NCBI RefSeq assembly: GCF_014203695.1
Contig: NZ_JACHJO010000006.1
Location: 1-64,000, forward strand
DNA length: 64,000 nucleotides
Reading direction: 5' to 3'
Source of the DNA: Nocardiopsis algeriensis
Lineage (GTDB): Bacteria; Actinomycetota; Actinomycetes; Streptosporangiales; Streptosporangiaceae
Made by a program: the position numbers and the translations under genes. Below the pieces are notes generated by a model, which saw nothing but the letters and a program-made list of their open reading frames with translations, had not been told where the DNA came from and made no database searches. Of this stretch, positions 31,750 to 40,615 are shown piece after piece; within the stretch, counting starts at the first letter, position 1, and each line of letters opens with the position of its first letter.

Positions 31750-32895
31750 ATGAAGTTCGACGGGTTTGAGACGCTTGCCATTCACGCCGGTCAGGAGCCG
31801 GACGCGGGCACCGGGGCCGTGGTCGTGCCGATCTACCAGACCAGCACCTACGCCCAGGACGGCGTCGGGGGTCTGCGCCAGGGATACGAGTACTCGCGCA
31901 CGGGCAACCCCACGCGCGCGGCGCTGGAGGAGTGCCTGGCCGCCTTGGAGGACGGCGTGCGAGGACTCGCCTTCGCCTCCGGCATGGCGGCCGAGGACAC
32001 GCTGCTGCGCACCGTCCTGTCGCCGGGCGACCACATCGTCATCCCGGGTGACGCCTACGGAGGCACGTTCCGGCTGGTCTCCAAGGTGTTCGAGCGCTGG
32101 GGCGTGAGCTGGGACGCGGTGGACCAGAGCGACAACGACGCGGTGCGCGCCGCTATCCGGCCGCAGACGAAGGTCGTGTGGACCGAGACCCCCACCAACC
32201 CGCTGCTCAACATCACCGACATCGAGGCCGTCGCCCAGATCGCGCACGACGCGGGCGCCCTCCACGTCGTGGACAACACGTTCGCCTCGCCCTACCTCCA
32301 GCGGCCGCTGACCCTGGGCGCGGACGTGGTCGTGCACTCGACCACCAAGTACCTGGGCGGCCACTCGGACGTGGTCGGCGGTGCCCTGGTGACCTCCGAC
32401 GCCGAGCTGGGCGAGCGGCTGGCCTTCCACCAGAACACGATGGGCGCCGTCGCGGGGCCGTTCGACTCGTGGCTGACCCTGCGCGGGGCCAAGACGCTGG
32501 GCGTCCGGATGGACCGGCACAGCGCCAACGCCGAGAAGGTCGTGGCCGCGCTGGAGGGGCACCCGGCGGTGAGCCACGTCTACTACCCGGGGCTGGACAG
32601 CCACCCGGGGCACAAGGTCGCGGAGCGGCAGATGCGCTCCTTCGGCGGCATGGTCTCCTTCTCCCTGCGTGACGGCGAGAAGGCCGCGCTGAAGATGTGC
32701 GAGCGGACCCAGGTGTTCACGCTGGGTGAGTCGCTGGGCGGCGTGGAGTCCCTCATCGAGCACCCGGGGCGGATGACGCACGCCTCCACCGCCGGCTCCC
32801 CGCTGGAGGTCTCGGCCGACCTGGTCCGGATCTCGGTGGGCATCGAGTCCGGTGACGACCTCGTGGCAGACCTCCTCCAGGCCCTGGAGAGCTGA
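31750..32895 (+). CDS. metB: Cystathionine gamma-synthase/lyase
   Basis: A 381-residue PLP enzyme of the Cys/Met metabolism family. The PLP lysine is K200 in HSTTKYLGGHSDVVGG; YSRTGNPTR and FASGMAAEDTLL bind the cofactor phosphate, and SLGGVESLIEHP is the C-terminal substrate motif. Gamma-synthase and gamma-lyase cannot be separated by sequence alone here; with cbs beside it, a lyase role in reverse transsulfuration (homocysteine to cysteine) is equally plausible. Repeat locus B begins directly after the stop. Confidence 0.93.
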   Translation: MKFDGFETLAIHAGQEPDAGTGAVVVPIYQTSTYAQDGVGGLRQGYEYSRTGNPTRAALEECLAALEDGVRGLAFASGMAAEDTLLRTVLSPGDHIVIPGDAYGGTFRLVSKVFERWGVSWDAVDQSDNDAVRAAIRPQTKVVWTETPTNPLLNITDIEAVAQIAHDAGALHVVDNTFASPYLQRPLTLGADVVVHSTTKYLGGHSDVVGGALVTSDAELGERLAFHQNTMGAVAGPFDSWLTLRGAKTLGVRMDRHSANAEKVVAALEGHPAVSHVYYPGLDSHPGHKVAERQMRSFGGMVSFSLRDGEKAALKMCERTQVFTLGESLGGVESLIEHPGRMTHASTAGSPLEVSADLVRISVGIESGDDLVADLLQALES

Positions 32896-33017
32896 CCCCC
32901 GAGCAGGGAAGCTGCGGCCGTAGGCCGTCCGCCGAGGACAGTGGTGGGTGACAGGTGGACCGAAACGGAGCACCGGTCACCCGCAAGCCCACCCCAACCC
33001 CAGGGGGTGTGCCGTGA

Positions 33018-33108
33018 GGGCGCCGGCGGGGTTCTGCAGGAGTGGAGCGAACACGCGAGGTACGAGCGTGTGAGCGCAGCGACGAAGAACCGCGCCCGAA
33101 AGGCGCCC
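33018..33108 (+). ncRNA. 91-nt structured repeat unit, copy B1
   Basis: GGGCGCC/GGCGCCC outer arms (33018-33024, 33102-33108). The terminal stem is ACACGC/GCGTGT (33051-33056, 33066-33071) around GAGGTACGA. Two pairs differ from copy A on both sides of the stem, so pairing is kept. Confidence 0.55.
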
Positions 33109-33152
33109 GAGCCGGGGCCGAAGCGCAGCGGAGGCCCAAAGCAGGCACAGAG

Positions 33153-33238
33153 CCGGCGGGGTTCTGCAGGAGTGGAGCGAACACGCGAGGTACGAGCGTG
33201 TGAGCGCAGCGACGAAGAACCGCGCCCGAAAGGCGCCC
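33153..33238 (+). ncRNA. Structured repeat unit, copy B2, 5' arm shortened
   Basis: Nearly identical to B1 from GCCGGCGGGGTTCT onwards, including the ACACGC/GCGTGT stem, but its left edge joins directly to the preceding CACAG box. The 5' GGGCGCC arm is missing while the 3' GGCGCCC arm (33232-33238) remains. Confidence 0.5.
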
Positions 33239-33344
33239 GAGCAAGGGGGCTGCGGCCGTAGGCCGTCCGTTGAGGGTGGTGGCGGGCGACGGGCGGGCCA
33301 AAGCGAAGCGGAGGCCCCAAAGCAAGCACAGCGGTACAACCCTG

Positions 33345-34394
33345 CTACCACGGACGGCCGTCCAGGTAGCGGGACAGGAGCAGCGGTGCGAGGGCGTCGG
33401 CGTCCGCGTCGACGGTCCGCACGCCCCGGCGCCGGCTGGCCAGGTCGCGGAAGGCCCGCAGCCGGGGGTCGTCGGAGAGCAGGAACAGGCACACTTCGGC
33501 GCCGTCCCGCAGCACCGAGTCCAGCTCGGCGAGGGTCAGGTCTGCGGTGCGCGGGCTCGCCGGCCAGGAGAAACGGACGTCGCCGTCCTCGCCCAGGTGT
33601 GCGGTCGGCTCTCCGTCGGTGACCACGAACACCTGGTGGGGCAGGCCGGGATGGCGGCGTCCGTGCTCCCTGGCCAGGCGCAGCGCGTGGTGCAGATTGG
33701 TGCCGGGAACCCGGTGCCAGGGGTGGGCGACGAGCTCGGCCGAGGTCATCTTCCGGGCGGTGTCGCCGAACCCCACCAGCTGCACCCGGTCCTGCGGATG
33801 GCGCCGCAGCAGGGCCTCCAGGGCCAGCGCGGTGCGCACGGCGGCCTCGTGCAACCGCCGGTCCGCCATCGAGTGGGACAGGTCCACCAGGAGGGACACC
33901 GACCGGCCGTCCTCGGGCTCGGTCTCGGTGAAGCGCAGATCCTCCGCGCGCAGCGCGACACCCTCCTCCCCGGCACGGGCGCGGCGCAGCATCGCCTCGC
34001 GCACGGTCGCCACCGCGTCCAGCGCGCGGTCGCCGCCGCGAGGGAGCACGCGCCCCGAGGGCTCGCCTCCGCCGCGCCCTCGGGCCTCGCGCAGGGCGAC
34101 CTCGCCCAACCGGCGCAGCTCGCGCGGGCTCAGTCCGTGGTCGGCCTCGTCCAGGCGGTCCAGGAGTTCACGCCTGCGGCCGCCGACCCCGCCGCCCGCA
34201 CCGATGCCCTCCAGGGCGGAGCGGTCGCCCTCCGCATAGCGGACCAGGGCCCTCCTCAGGTCGCCCGCCTCCTCCTCGGGGAGGAACCCGAGCAGTTCAC
34301 GGGCGATCACCACGGCCTCCTCCGGCGGGGGGTCGGGTTCGGCCAAGGGGTCGGGCCCGCCCATGTACGCCCGGTACCGGAACCTCACCAGCAC
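33345..34394 (-). CDS. VWA-domain protein (CoxE/ViaA-like), partner of an AAA ATPase
   Basis: A 349-residue soluble protein. The N-terminal helical part (about 1-150) is followed by a von Willebrand A domain with MIDAS motif DLSHSM (about 168-173), the Thr in PGTNLHHAL and VVTDGEPT. Such proteins pair with a MoxR or Mg-chelatase-like ATPase, here the gene 61 bases upstream on the same strand, to remodel a protein or insert a metal. The target is unknown. GTG 34394 with AAAGG upstream is chosen; an open frame continues to 34472. Confidence 0.87.
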   Translation of the reverse strand: MLVRFRYRAYMGGPDPLAEPDPPPEEAVVIARELLGFLPEEEAGDLRRALVRYAEGDRSALEGIGAGGGVGGRRRELLDRLDEADHGLSPRELRRLGEVALREARGRGGGEPSGRVLPRGGDRALDAVATVREAMLRRARAGEEGVALRAEDLRFTETEPEDGRSVSLLVDLSHSMADRRLHEAAVRTALALEALLRRHPQDRVQLVGFGDTARKMTSAELVAHPWHRVPGTNLHHALRLAREHGRRHPGLPHQVFVVTDGEPTAHLGEDGDVRFSWPASPRTADLTLAELDSVLRDGAEVCLFLLSDDPRLRAFRDLASRRRGVRTVDADADALAPLLLSRYLDGRPW

Positions 34395-34455
34395 GCCCTT
34401 TCTCGGGGGAGACACGCATTCTCGGGGGACACGCGCAGGAGGGTGGTACCCGCCC

Positions 34456-35871
34456 TCAGAACCGGTAGACACCCCCGTCGGGAAGCGCGTCCTTGGACAG
34501 GCGGCGCTCCAGGTGGAGCCCTTCGAGCGCGAACTCCACCGCCGCGGCCGCCAGCCCGGGCGAGGGCGGACCGTCCTCCTCCTCGGGCGCGGCGGCGGCG
34601 ATCATCGCCGCCAGCCCCGGCACGGTCCCGATCCGCCGCAGCAGCTCGGCGGCGCCCACCAGGTCACCGGTCTCCACCGTTCCGCCTCCGGAGAACTTGT
34701 CGACCAGCGGTGCCAGGTCCACCCCGCCCAGCCGTTCCCGGAACACCTCCGCGACCGCCCGGCGCAGCAGTACGTGCAGCACCTCCGGCCCCGCCTCCTC
34801 GTGGCCCGGCTCGAACTCCACCTTGCCGAGCAGCGGCTCGACCGCCGCGGGCAGGTCGCACACCCGGGCCACCGGCACCTCCTCACGGGTGAGTGCGGCC
34901 CGACGCAGCGCGGAGGCGGCCACCGTCTCGGCCGCTGCCACCGGGAAGCGCACCGACACCCCCGAGCGCCGGTCGACCTTCTTGGAGGCCCGCACGAGCC
35001 GGGCGAAGCGGGCGAGGGCCTCCAGCAGGTGCCCGGGCATGGCCGTGCCCGCCGGAATCGCGGCCTCCTGCCGCAGCAGCGCCAGTTCGTCGGCCAGGGA
35101 GGGCGGGTAGTGGGTGCGCACCTGCGCGCCGAAGCGGTCCTTGAGCGGGGTGACGATACGTCCCCGGTTCGTGTAGTCCTCGGGGTTGGCGCTGGCCAGC
35201 AGCAGCAGGTCCAGAGGCAGCCGCATCGTGTACCCGCGCACCTGCAGGTCGCGCTCCTCCAGGACGTTGAAGAGCGCCACCTGGGCGCGTGCGGGCAGGT
35301 CGGGCAGCTCGTTGACGCAGAACACGCCCCGGTTGGCGCGCGGCACGAGGCCGTAGTGGACGGTCTCGGGATCCCCCAGTGAGCGCCCCTCGGCCAGCCG
35401 CGCGGGGTCGATGTCGCCGAGGAGCTCGCTCACCCCGGTGTCGGGCGTACCGAGCTTCTCTCCGTAGCGCTCACCGCGGTGGCGCCACACCACGGGCAGC
35501 CCGTCGCCCTCCTCGGCGGCGCGGCGCAGGCAGGGCGGGCACACCGGGGCGTAGGGGTGGTCGTTCACCGGGCACCCTGCCACGGCGGGCGACCACTCGT
35601 CCAGGAGTCCCGCGACGGCCCTGATCAGGCGGGTCTTGCCCTGACCGCGTTCGCCGAGCAGGACGATGTCGTGCCCGGCCAGGAGCGCGCGTTCGACCTG
35701 GGGGAGCACGGTGGCGTCGAAGCCGCGCACACCGGGGAAGCGGGGCTCGCCCGACCCCATCCGGTGCAGGAGGTTGTCGCGGACCTCGGCGGCGACGGTG
35801 CGGTGGACGTGCCCGGAGGCGCGTAGCCCGGCGAGGGTCCGGGGGAGTTCGGGGGGAGGTACGGGGCTCAC
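34456..35871 (-). CDS. AAA+ ATPase, Mg-chelatase ChlI/MoxR-like
   Basis: A 471-residue ATPase. Walker A is GERGQGKTRLIRA (about 72-85), the Walker B region is GVFCVNELPDLPARAQVALFNVLEERD and sensor 1 is LLLASANPEDYTNRGRI, with a C-terminal helical lid. Between Walker A and B is a small insert with CPVNDHPYAPVCPPC, a likely zinc site. It forms an operon with the VWA gene, like the RavA-ViaA or CoxD-CoxE pairs. Start at a GTG (35871), because the ORF upstream to 36597 runs through the divergent FIST gene. Confidence 0.88.
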   Translation of the reverse strand: MSPVPPPELPRTLAGLRASGHVHRTVAAEVRDNLLHRMGSGEPRFPGVRGFDATVLPQVERALLAGHDIVLLGERGQGKTRLIRAVAGLLDEWSPAVAGCPVNDHPYAPVCPPCLRRAAEEGDGLPVVWRHRGERYGEKLGTPDTGVSELLGDIDPARLAEGRSLGDPETVHYGLVPRANRGVFCVNELPDLPARAQVALFNVLEERDLQVRGYTMRLPLDLLLLASANPEDYTNRGRIVTPLKDRFGAQVRTHYPPSLADELALLRQEAAIPAGTAMPGHLLEALARFARLVRASKKVDRRSGVSVRFPVAAAETVAASALRRAALTREEVPVARVCDLPAAVEPLLGKVEFEPGHEEAGPEVLHVLLRRAVAEVFRERLGGVDLAPLVDKFSGGGTVETGDLVGAAELLRRIGTVPGLAAMIAAAAPEEEDGPPSPGLAAAAVEFALEGLHLERRLSKDALPDGGVYRF

Positions 35872-35971
35872 GCCCTCGAACTTATCCCCACCGGCCCGGG
35901 AAGGGGCAGCCCGACCGAAAGCGGGAATGGAAGAATGGAGGAGCGGACGGCAACGGAAGGCGGCACGGATC

Positions 35972-37126
35972 TTGGCACAGTTCGGCGATGCACTGACGAC
36001 GGGGGCCGATCTGGTGAACGCTGCCGAGCGCGCCGCCCTCACCGCCCTGAAACAGCTGGACGGTCCCGCCGACCTGGTGTGCTTCTTCGTCTGCGGGTCG
36101 GACACCGAGGAGGTCACTCTCGCCGGGCAGCGTGTCATGGACCTGGCGGGGATCGCCCGGACCCTGGGGTGCAGCGCCACGGGGGTCATCGGGGGCGGGC
36201 GCTCCGTCGAGGGGCAGGGGGCGGTGAGCGTCTGGTGCGCACGGCTGCCCGGGGTGGAGATCACCCCCTTCCGCCTCGACACCGTGCTGGAGGACGACCA
36301 CCTGGCGGTCATCGGGATGAACGAACCGGGTCCCCGCGACCGCGCCGCGATCCTGCTGGTCAATCCGTACGAGTTCCCCACCCACGCGTTCGTGCGCGAG
36401 TCCACCGCGGCGCTGGGCGGGCTGCCCCTGGTCGGCGGCATGGCCGACGGCCTGCACGGGGAGGAGTCGGTGCGGTTGTTCTGCGACGGGGAGGTGGCCG
36501 AGAACGGTGCCGTCGGCGCACTCGTCGGCGGCGACGGGGTGCTCGGCACGGTGGTCAGCCAGGGCTGCCGCCCGATCGGTCCGGCCATGACCGTCACCGC
36601 GGCCGAGGGCGGCCTCCTGCTGGAGCTGGCGGGAAGCAGCGCCTACGCCAAGCTGGAGGAGCTGCTGGAGAACCTGACGGAGGAGGACCGGGAACTGGCC
36701 GCGCGGGGGCTGCACATCGGGGTGGCCATCAACGAGTACGCCGACCGGCACGGACAGGGCGACTTCCTCGTCCGCTCGCTCACCGGGGCCGATCCCGAGA
36801 CGGGCGCGATCGCGGTCGGCGACGTGGTGGACGTCGGCCAGACGGTGCGCTTCCAGGTCCGCGACGCTGGCACCGCGGAAGAGGACCTGGCCCGCAGGCT
36901 CGCCGACTTCGGTGCCGAGCACCCGGTGGGAGCGGGGTTGCTGTTCTCCTGCAACGGCCGGGGCGCCGACCTGTTCCCGCATCCCGACCACGACGTCCTG
37001 GCGGTCCGCCGCGTCCTGGGTGCGGAGGCGGTCGCGGGTTTCTTCGCCGCGGGTGAGATCGGCCCCGTCGGCGGGGTCAACCACCTGCACGGGTTCACGG
37101 CCTGCCTGCTGGCCTTCACCCGCTGA
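35972..37126 (+). CDS. FIST-domain signal-transduction protein
   Basis: A 384-residue cytosolic protein with the FIST N domain (about 30-230: ADLVCFFVCGSDTEE, GCSATGVIGGGRSVEG, PLVGGMADG) and FIST C domain (about 230-375: GLHIGVAINEYAD, GAGLLFSCNGRG, GFFAAGEIGPVGGVNHLHGFT). FIST proteins are thought to sense small ligands such as amino acids. TTG 35972 starts at the family's usual N terminus (MAQFGDAL); ATG 35927 would add 15 unrelated residues. Divergent from the AAA gene. Confidence 0.85.
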   Translation: MAQFGDALTTGADLVNAAERAALTALKQLDGPADLVCFFVCGSDTEEVTLAGQRVMDLAGIARTLGCSATGVIGGGRSVEGQGAVSVWCARLPGVEITPFRLDTVLEDDHLAVIGMNEPGPRDRAAILLVNPYEFPTHAFVRESTAALGGLPLVGGMADGLHGEESVRLFCDGEVAENGAVGALVGGDGVLGTVVSQGCRPIGPAMTVTAAEGGLLLELAGSSAYAKLEELLENLTEEDRELAARGLHIGVAINEYADRHGQGDFLVRSLTGADPETGAIAVGDVVDVGQTVRFQVRDAGTAEEDLARRLADFGAEHPVGAGLLFSCNGRGADLFPHPDHDVLAVRRVLGAEAVAGFFAAGEIGPVGGVNHLHGFTACLLAFTR

Positions 37127-37227
37127 CGGTTCGGCGACACCCTGAGCGGGTTCCTTGCCGCGTGCATGTTTCCACGTGCTTACTGGGGGTCTGTGACTTT
37201 TCACTCCCAGTGATGGAGTTGGTGGAT

Positions 37228-38505
37228 ATGCCCGGAAGTGCTTCTCGGGGCCTGGCGGTCCTGGCCGCCCTTTCCCTGCTGGTCCCGGCCGGTCCGGCAC
37301 AGGCGGAGGACGCATGGATCCGGTTCGACCCCGGGTCGGCGGACCGGGTCGGACTGGCGGCCGACCCCGACGCCCTGCGGGTGGACGCCGCGCGCGGCCG
37401 TGTCGGAACGTCTTCGCGCGTCGCGGGCAGGGCACAGGCTCCCGGGCTGGCGACCTTCCCCGGTCAGGACCTGGACCGGCCCACCGACACGGTCGACGTG
37501 CGCCTGCGCGTCGAGGGCGGGGGCGAGGAGGGTGTCCGGGCCGAGGTGCGCGGTGTGCGCCCCGACGGCATGTGGACCGAGTGGCATCCGGTCCCGGGCA
37601 CCGACGGCCGGATCGTGCTGCCCGGGGACGTCCGGCGGGTGCAGCTGCGGGTGGGGATCACCGAGGCCGGTACCGAGGTCACCGACGTCCGGGTGCGACC
37701 CAGGGACGACTCCGGGGACCCCTTCGCCGAGGTGCCCCGGGAGCCGTTCTCCTCCCGTCTCTTCGCCACCCGTATCGGCCTGGTCGGCGACCTCACCGCC
37801 AACGGCCACACGATCCGCCCCGACGACCACTTCGCCGCTCTGCCCTCCCGCCGCGCCCTGGCGGTCAGGGGCGGTGGCGAGTACACCGTCCGGGTCTGCA
37901 CGACCGGTCTGCTCGGACCCGGGGCCGAGGGTGACACGCAGGGCCACGAGCCGCTCTGCGCCTACCTGCCCGTCTGGGACGTGGGCCCCTGGAACATCGC
38001 CGACGACCACTGGAACGCCGAGCGGGAGACCTGGCCCGAGCTCGAACGCGGCCTGCCGCAGGCCCAGGCCGCCTACGCCGACGGCCACAACGGAGGGCTG
38101 GACGGCTTCGGCCGCCGGGTGCGCAACCCCGCCGGGATCGACCTCGCGGACGGTGCCTTCGCGGCCCTGGGGCTGCCCACCAACGGCTGGGTGGACGTCG
38201 ACCACCTGTGGACGGGCGGCTACCTCCACCGTGCCGAGGCCGTCTCCGGAAGCGGGGCCCCGGTCACCCTGCACGCCGGTCCCGGACCGGAGCACGAGGT
38301 GACCGGTCTGGCCGCCTCCGGGGCGAACGTCGATGTTCTCTGCCGCCTCCCCGAGGACCCCGCCCCCGAGGCCCATGCGCCCGAGGTCTACGGACACGGG
38401 AGCAGTGCACCGGCCCGGGAGCGGGAGTGGTACCGCATCGGCGACGGCCACCACCTCCCCGCGGATTCCGCAGTGGGCGGGGAGAGCGCCCCGACCTGCA
38501 CCTAG
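37228..38505 (+). CDS. Secreted protein of unknown function
   Basis: A 425-residue exported protein. The signal peptide is MPGSASRGLAVLAALSLLVP-AGPAQA with likely cleavage after AQA near residue 27. The mature part has a beta-rich region (about 30-170) and a conserved module found in many actinomycete secreted proteins (about 175-340), with ATRIGLVGDLTANGHTI, LPSRRALAVRGG, YLPVWDVGPWNIADDHWN and NPAGIDLADGAF. The C terminus resembles an SH3-like binding domain. ATG 37228 is preferred over 37213 because it yields the compact signal peptide. A peptidoglycan or surface role is plausible but unproven. Confidence 0.8.
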   Translation: MPGSASRGLAVLAALSLLVPAGPAQAEDAWIRFDPGSADRVGLAADPDALRVDAARGRVGTSSRVAGRAQAPGLATFPGQDLDRPTDTVDVRLRVEGGGEEGVRAEVRGVRPDGMWTEWHPVPGTDGRIVLPGDVRRVQLRVGITEAGTEVTDVRVRPRDDSGDPFAEVPREPFSSRLFATRIGLVGDLTANGHTIRPDDHFAALPSRRALAVRGGGEYTVRVCTTGLLGPGAEGDTQGHEPLCAYLPVWDVGPWNIADDHWNAERETWPELERGLPQAQAAYADGHNGGLDGFGRRVRNPAGIDLADGAFAALGLPTNGWVDVDHLWTGGYLHRAEAVSGSGAPVTLHAGPGPEHEVTGLAASGANVDVLCRLPEDPAPEAHAPEVYGHGSSAPAREREWYRIGDGHHLPADSAVGGESAPTCT

Positions 38506-38621
38506 CCCCTGCTTTTCGGATCATCTCGGGCTGCACGCCGCCGCGGGCCGGGCCCCGCCCGCCGGGCCGGCGGCCTTCCCGGCCGGCTTCCGCGCGGAGC
38601 CCGGCAGCGGTTCCCGCGGCC

Positions 38622-39200
38622 TCAGGAGCGGATGACCACGGTCCCGGCCATGCGGTCGTGCAGAGCCCGGCCCCGTGCGTCGCCCAGCGCGGCCATGCTC
38701 TCGGCGGCGGAGAAGATGTGGCCGACGCACAGCAGCGACTGGGGCAGTCCGAACACCGCGGCGCGTCCCATCGCCTGGCCCTGGGTGAGGCGGCCGCCGT
38801 CGGCCCGCACGACCTTGATGCCCAGCATCATCTTGCCGAGCGTGCGCCCCCAGGTGACCAGGTACAGCCAGTCGTAGAAGAACAGCAGCGGTCCCCAGCC
38901 GAAGAGGAACAGCATGGCCCACACGGTGCCCTCGGCGTCGGACGTCTCCTCGCTCCCGGTGAGCACCATCGTCACCATGACCATGAGGAAGAAGAAGGCC
39001 ACCGCGGCCACACCTGTCAGCAGGTAGTCGATGAGCCTGGCCGAGAAGCGGAGGCCGAACGAGGCCGGCACCTGCTGGGGAGCACCTCCCGGATACGGGG
39101 GAAGGTGAGCCGGGACAGGCGGCTGGACGGGTCCCCAGCCCCCGGCGGAGGGGTGCACGCCGCGAGCGGGGTCCTGGGGGTTCCAGTAGGGAGAGGACAT
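38622..39200 (-). CDS. RDD-family membrane protein with proline-rich N terminus
   Basis: A 192-residue protein: Pro/Gly-rich N terminus (1-45), then RFSARLIDYLLTGVA (the RDD signature Arg-Asp) and about three to four transmembrane segments (60-85, 100-120, 150-170), with TLGKMMLGIKVV. It resembles mycobacterial Pra (Rv1078), found in the same neighbourhood between cbs/metB and greA. RDD proteins may be transporters, but function is not proven. Separated from greA by a strong terminator, so it has its own promoter. Confidence 0.88.
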   Translation of the reverse strand: MSSPYWNPQDPARGVHPSAGGWGPVQPPVPAHLPPYPGGAPQQVPASFGLRFSARLIDYLLTGVAAVAFFFLMVMVTMVLTGSEETSDAEGTVWAMLFLFGWGPLLFFYDWLYLVTWGRTLGKMMLGIKVVRADGGRLTQGQAMGRAAVFGLPQSLLCVGHIFSAAESMAALGDARGRALHDRMAGTVVIRS

Positions 39201-39300
39201 CGGCCGGAGAATCCTTGTCGGTCGGTCTGCGAGCGCGGGGTGCGCCCTCCAGCACTATGACGCGGAAGACGCCGGTCAGGATGCATATTTTCCTGTACAT

Positions 39301-39334
39301 GCGGCGAGGGGCGGCTTCCGCCGCCCCTCGCCGC
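39301..39334 (-). terminator. greA terminator
   Basis: GCGGCGAGGGGCGGC (39301-39315) and its exact complement (39320-39334) form a 15-bp stem with a TTCC loop, 18 bases after the greA stop on the minus strand. Confidence 0.9.
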
Positions 39335-39351
39335 TGTGTTCTCCTCGGGAG

Positions 39352-39852
39352 CTATGCGCCGCTGTACGGGACCGCGTCGATGATCTCGACCCCCAGGCTC
39401 TTGCCGTTGGGCAAGGTGTAGGAGACCTGTTCTCCCACGCGCTTGCCGTTGATGGCGGACCCCAGCGGAGACTTGGGCGAGTACACGTCGATCGGGGCGC
39501 CGCTCTCCTCTCGGGAGGCGAGCAGGAAGGTGACCTCCTCCTCGTCCCCGTCGAACTTGACGGTGACGGTCATGCCGGGGCCGACCACACCCTCGGTGCG
39601 GGGCGCCGCGCCGACCTTCGCGGTGCGCAGGATCCCGGTGAGCTGGAGGATGCGGGCCTCCATCTTGCCCTGCTCCTCCTTGGCGGCGTGGTAGCCGCCG
39701 TTCTCCTTGAGGTCACCCTCCTCACGGGCCGCCTCGATCTTCTCCGCGATCTCGATGCGCCCGGGCCCGGACAGGTGATCCAACTCTGCCTTGAGCCGGT
39801 CGTACGCCTCCTGGGTGAGCCAGGTGACGTTGTCATCGCGGGTCTGGGTCAC
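39352..39852 (-). CDS. greA: Transcript cleavage factor GreA
   Basis: A 166-residue factor that rescues backtracked RNA polymerase by stimulating transcript cleavage. The N-terminal coiled coil (about 8-85) carries the acidic tip in EEGDLKENGGYHAAKEEQG; the C-terminal FKBP-like domain has YSPKSPLGSAINGKRVGE. Normal length. It precedes the RDD gene and follows the DUF4307 gene on the same strand. Confidence 0.96.
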   Translation of the reverse strand: MTQTRDDNVTWLTQEAYDRLKAELDHLSGPGRIEIAEKIEAAREEGDLKENGGYHAAKEEQGKMEARILQLTGILRTAKVGAAPRTEGVVGPGMTVTVKFDGDEEEVTFLLASREESGAPIDVYSPKSPLGSAINGKRVGEQVSYTLPNGKSLGVEIIDAVPYSGA

Positions 39853-39996
39853 GGGAACTCCTTGGTACTAGTAGCAGCAGAGGCCACCAGGCGGCCAAAG
39901 CTGAACTTACGAGAATATCACCGTGCGTCATGGAGCACGGCTTCCCGAAGTCCGGCCGCCGGGGGCCTCGGACCTGTCAGAGGGAGGTTCTACGGG

Positions 39997-40464
39997 TCAG
40001 TCCTGCGGGTCTTGTTCCCGGCAGGAGACCACTTCTACCGTGGCGGCGCGACGAGTTGTCTCGAATGTCGTCGAGTACACGTGGTTGCCGGGCTCGATCG
40101 CGACGTCGGCCTGGCCGACCTCGACGAACTGGCTGTCCGACGCACGGACCAGGCACACGGCGTCACCCCTGCTGTTGACCTCGAAGGTCAGGGAGGCCTC
40201 GGTGTCGGACGTGACCGACGAGGTGAGCAGCTGGTGGTGCACGCTGCTGCCGAACCCGCTGTAGTTCATGACCGCGGCTCCCCACCCGACCGCGCACACC
40301 CCGGCGAAGAGGGAGGCGATGACGAAGAAGACCGGACCGTTTCCGTGCTTCCTGCGCAGCGCGGGAGCCGTGGGGCCCTCGGTGTTCTGCTCCGTGGCCT
40401 CGGACGCGTCCGCGGCCGGTGTGTCGGCGCTGCTCACGGCGTCTTCCTCCGGGTTGGTGGGCAT
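39997..40464 (-). CDS. DUF4307 single-pass membrane protein
   Basis: A 155-residue protein: acidic cytosolic N terminus (1-45), one transmembrane helix (about 47-68, VFFVIASLFAGVCAVGW) and an extracytoplasmic beta-rich domain (about 70-150) with two cysteines (AVCLV and VSCRE). Function unknown. Conserved position between greA and the divergent mca gene (Rv1081c in M. tuberculosis). A mycothiol or envelope link is suggested only by context. Confidence 0.88.
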   Translation of the reverse strand: MPTNPEEDAVSSADTPAADASEATEQNTEGPTAPALRRKHGNGPVFFVIASLFAGVCAVGWGAAVMNYSGFGSSVHHQLLTSSVTSDTEASLTFEVNSRGDAVCLVRASDSQFVEVGQADVAIEPGNHVYSTTFETTRRAATVEVVSCREQDPQD

Positions 40465-40615
40465 CGGGAATCTCCGAACAAGAGGACGGTGTTGTCTAAG
40501 ATATCCCCGACCCGGCAGCCCCCCTACGCGGCCCGCGCATGAGTCGTACGAACCAGTGGCGCAGGGGCGCCGGGCGGCCCGGCACCGTGCCAGTCCATCC
40601 AGCCAAGGAGAACCC

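Larger units (their letters stand above)
32896..33332 (+). repeat. Interspersed repeat cluster, locus B (tandem)
   Basis: About 440 bases between metB and the convergent VWA gene. It holds two copies of the structured unit (33018-33108, 33153-33238), two GCTGCGGCCGTAGGCC boxes (about 32910 and 33249), one CCCCAGGGGGTGTGCCGTGA box and two terminal GAGGCCC-AAAGC boxes. Orientation is the same as at loci A, C and D. No gene called. Confidence 0.9.

Noticed and set aside
35927..35971. ATG 35927 as the FIST gene start
   Set aside because: It adds 15 residues unlike the family and lacks a clear SD; kept only as an alternative.
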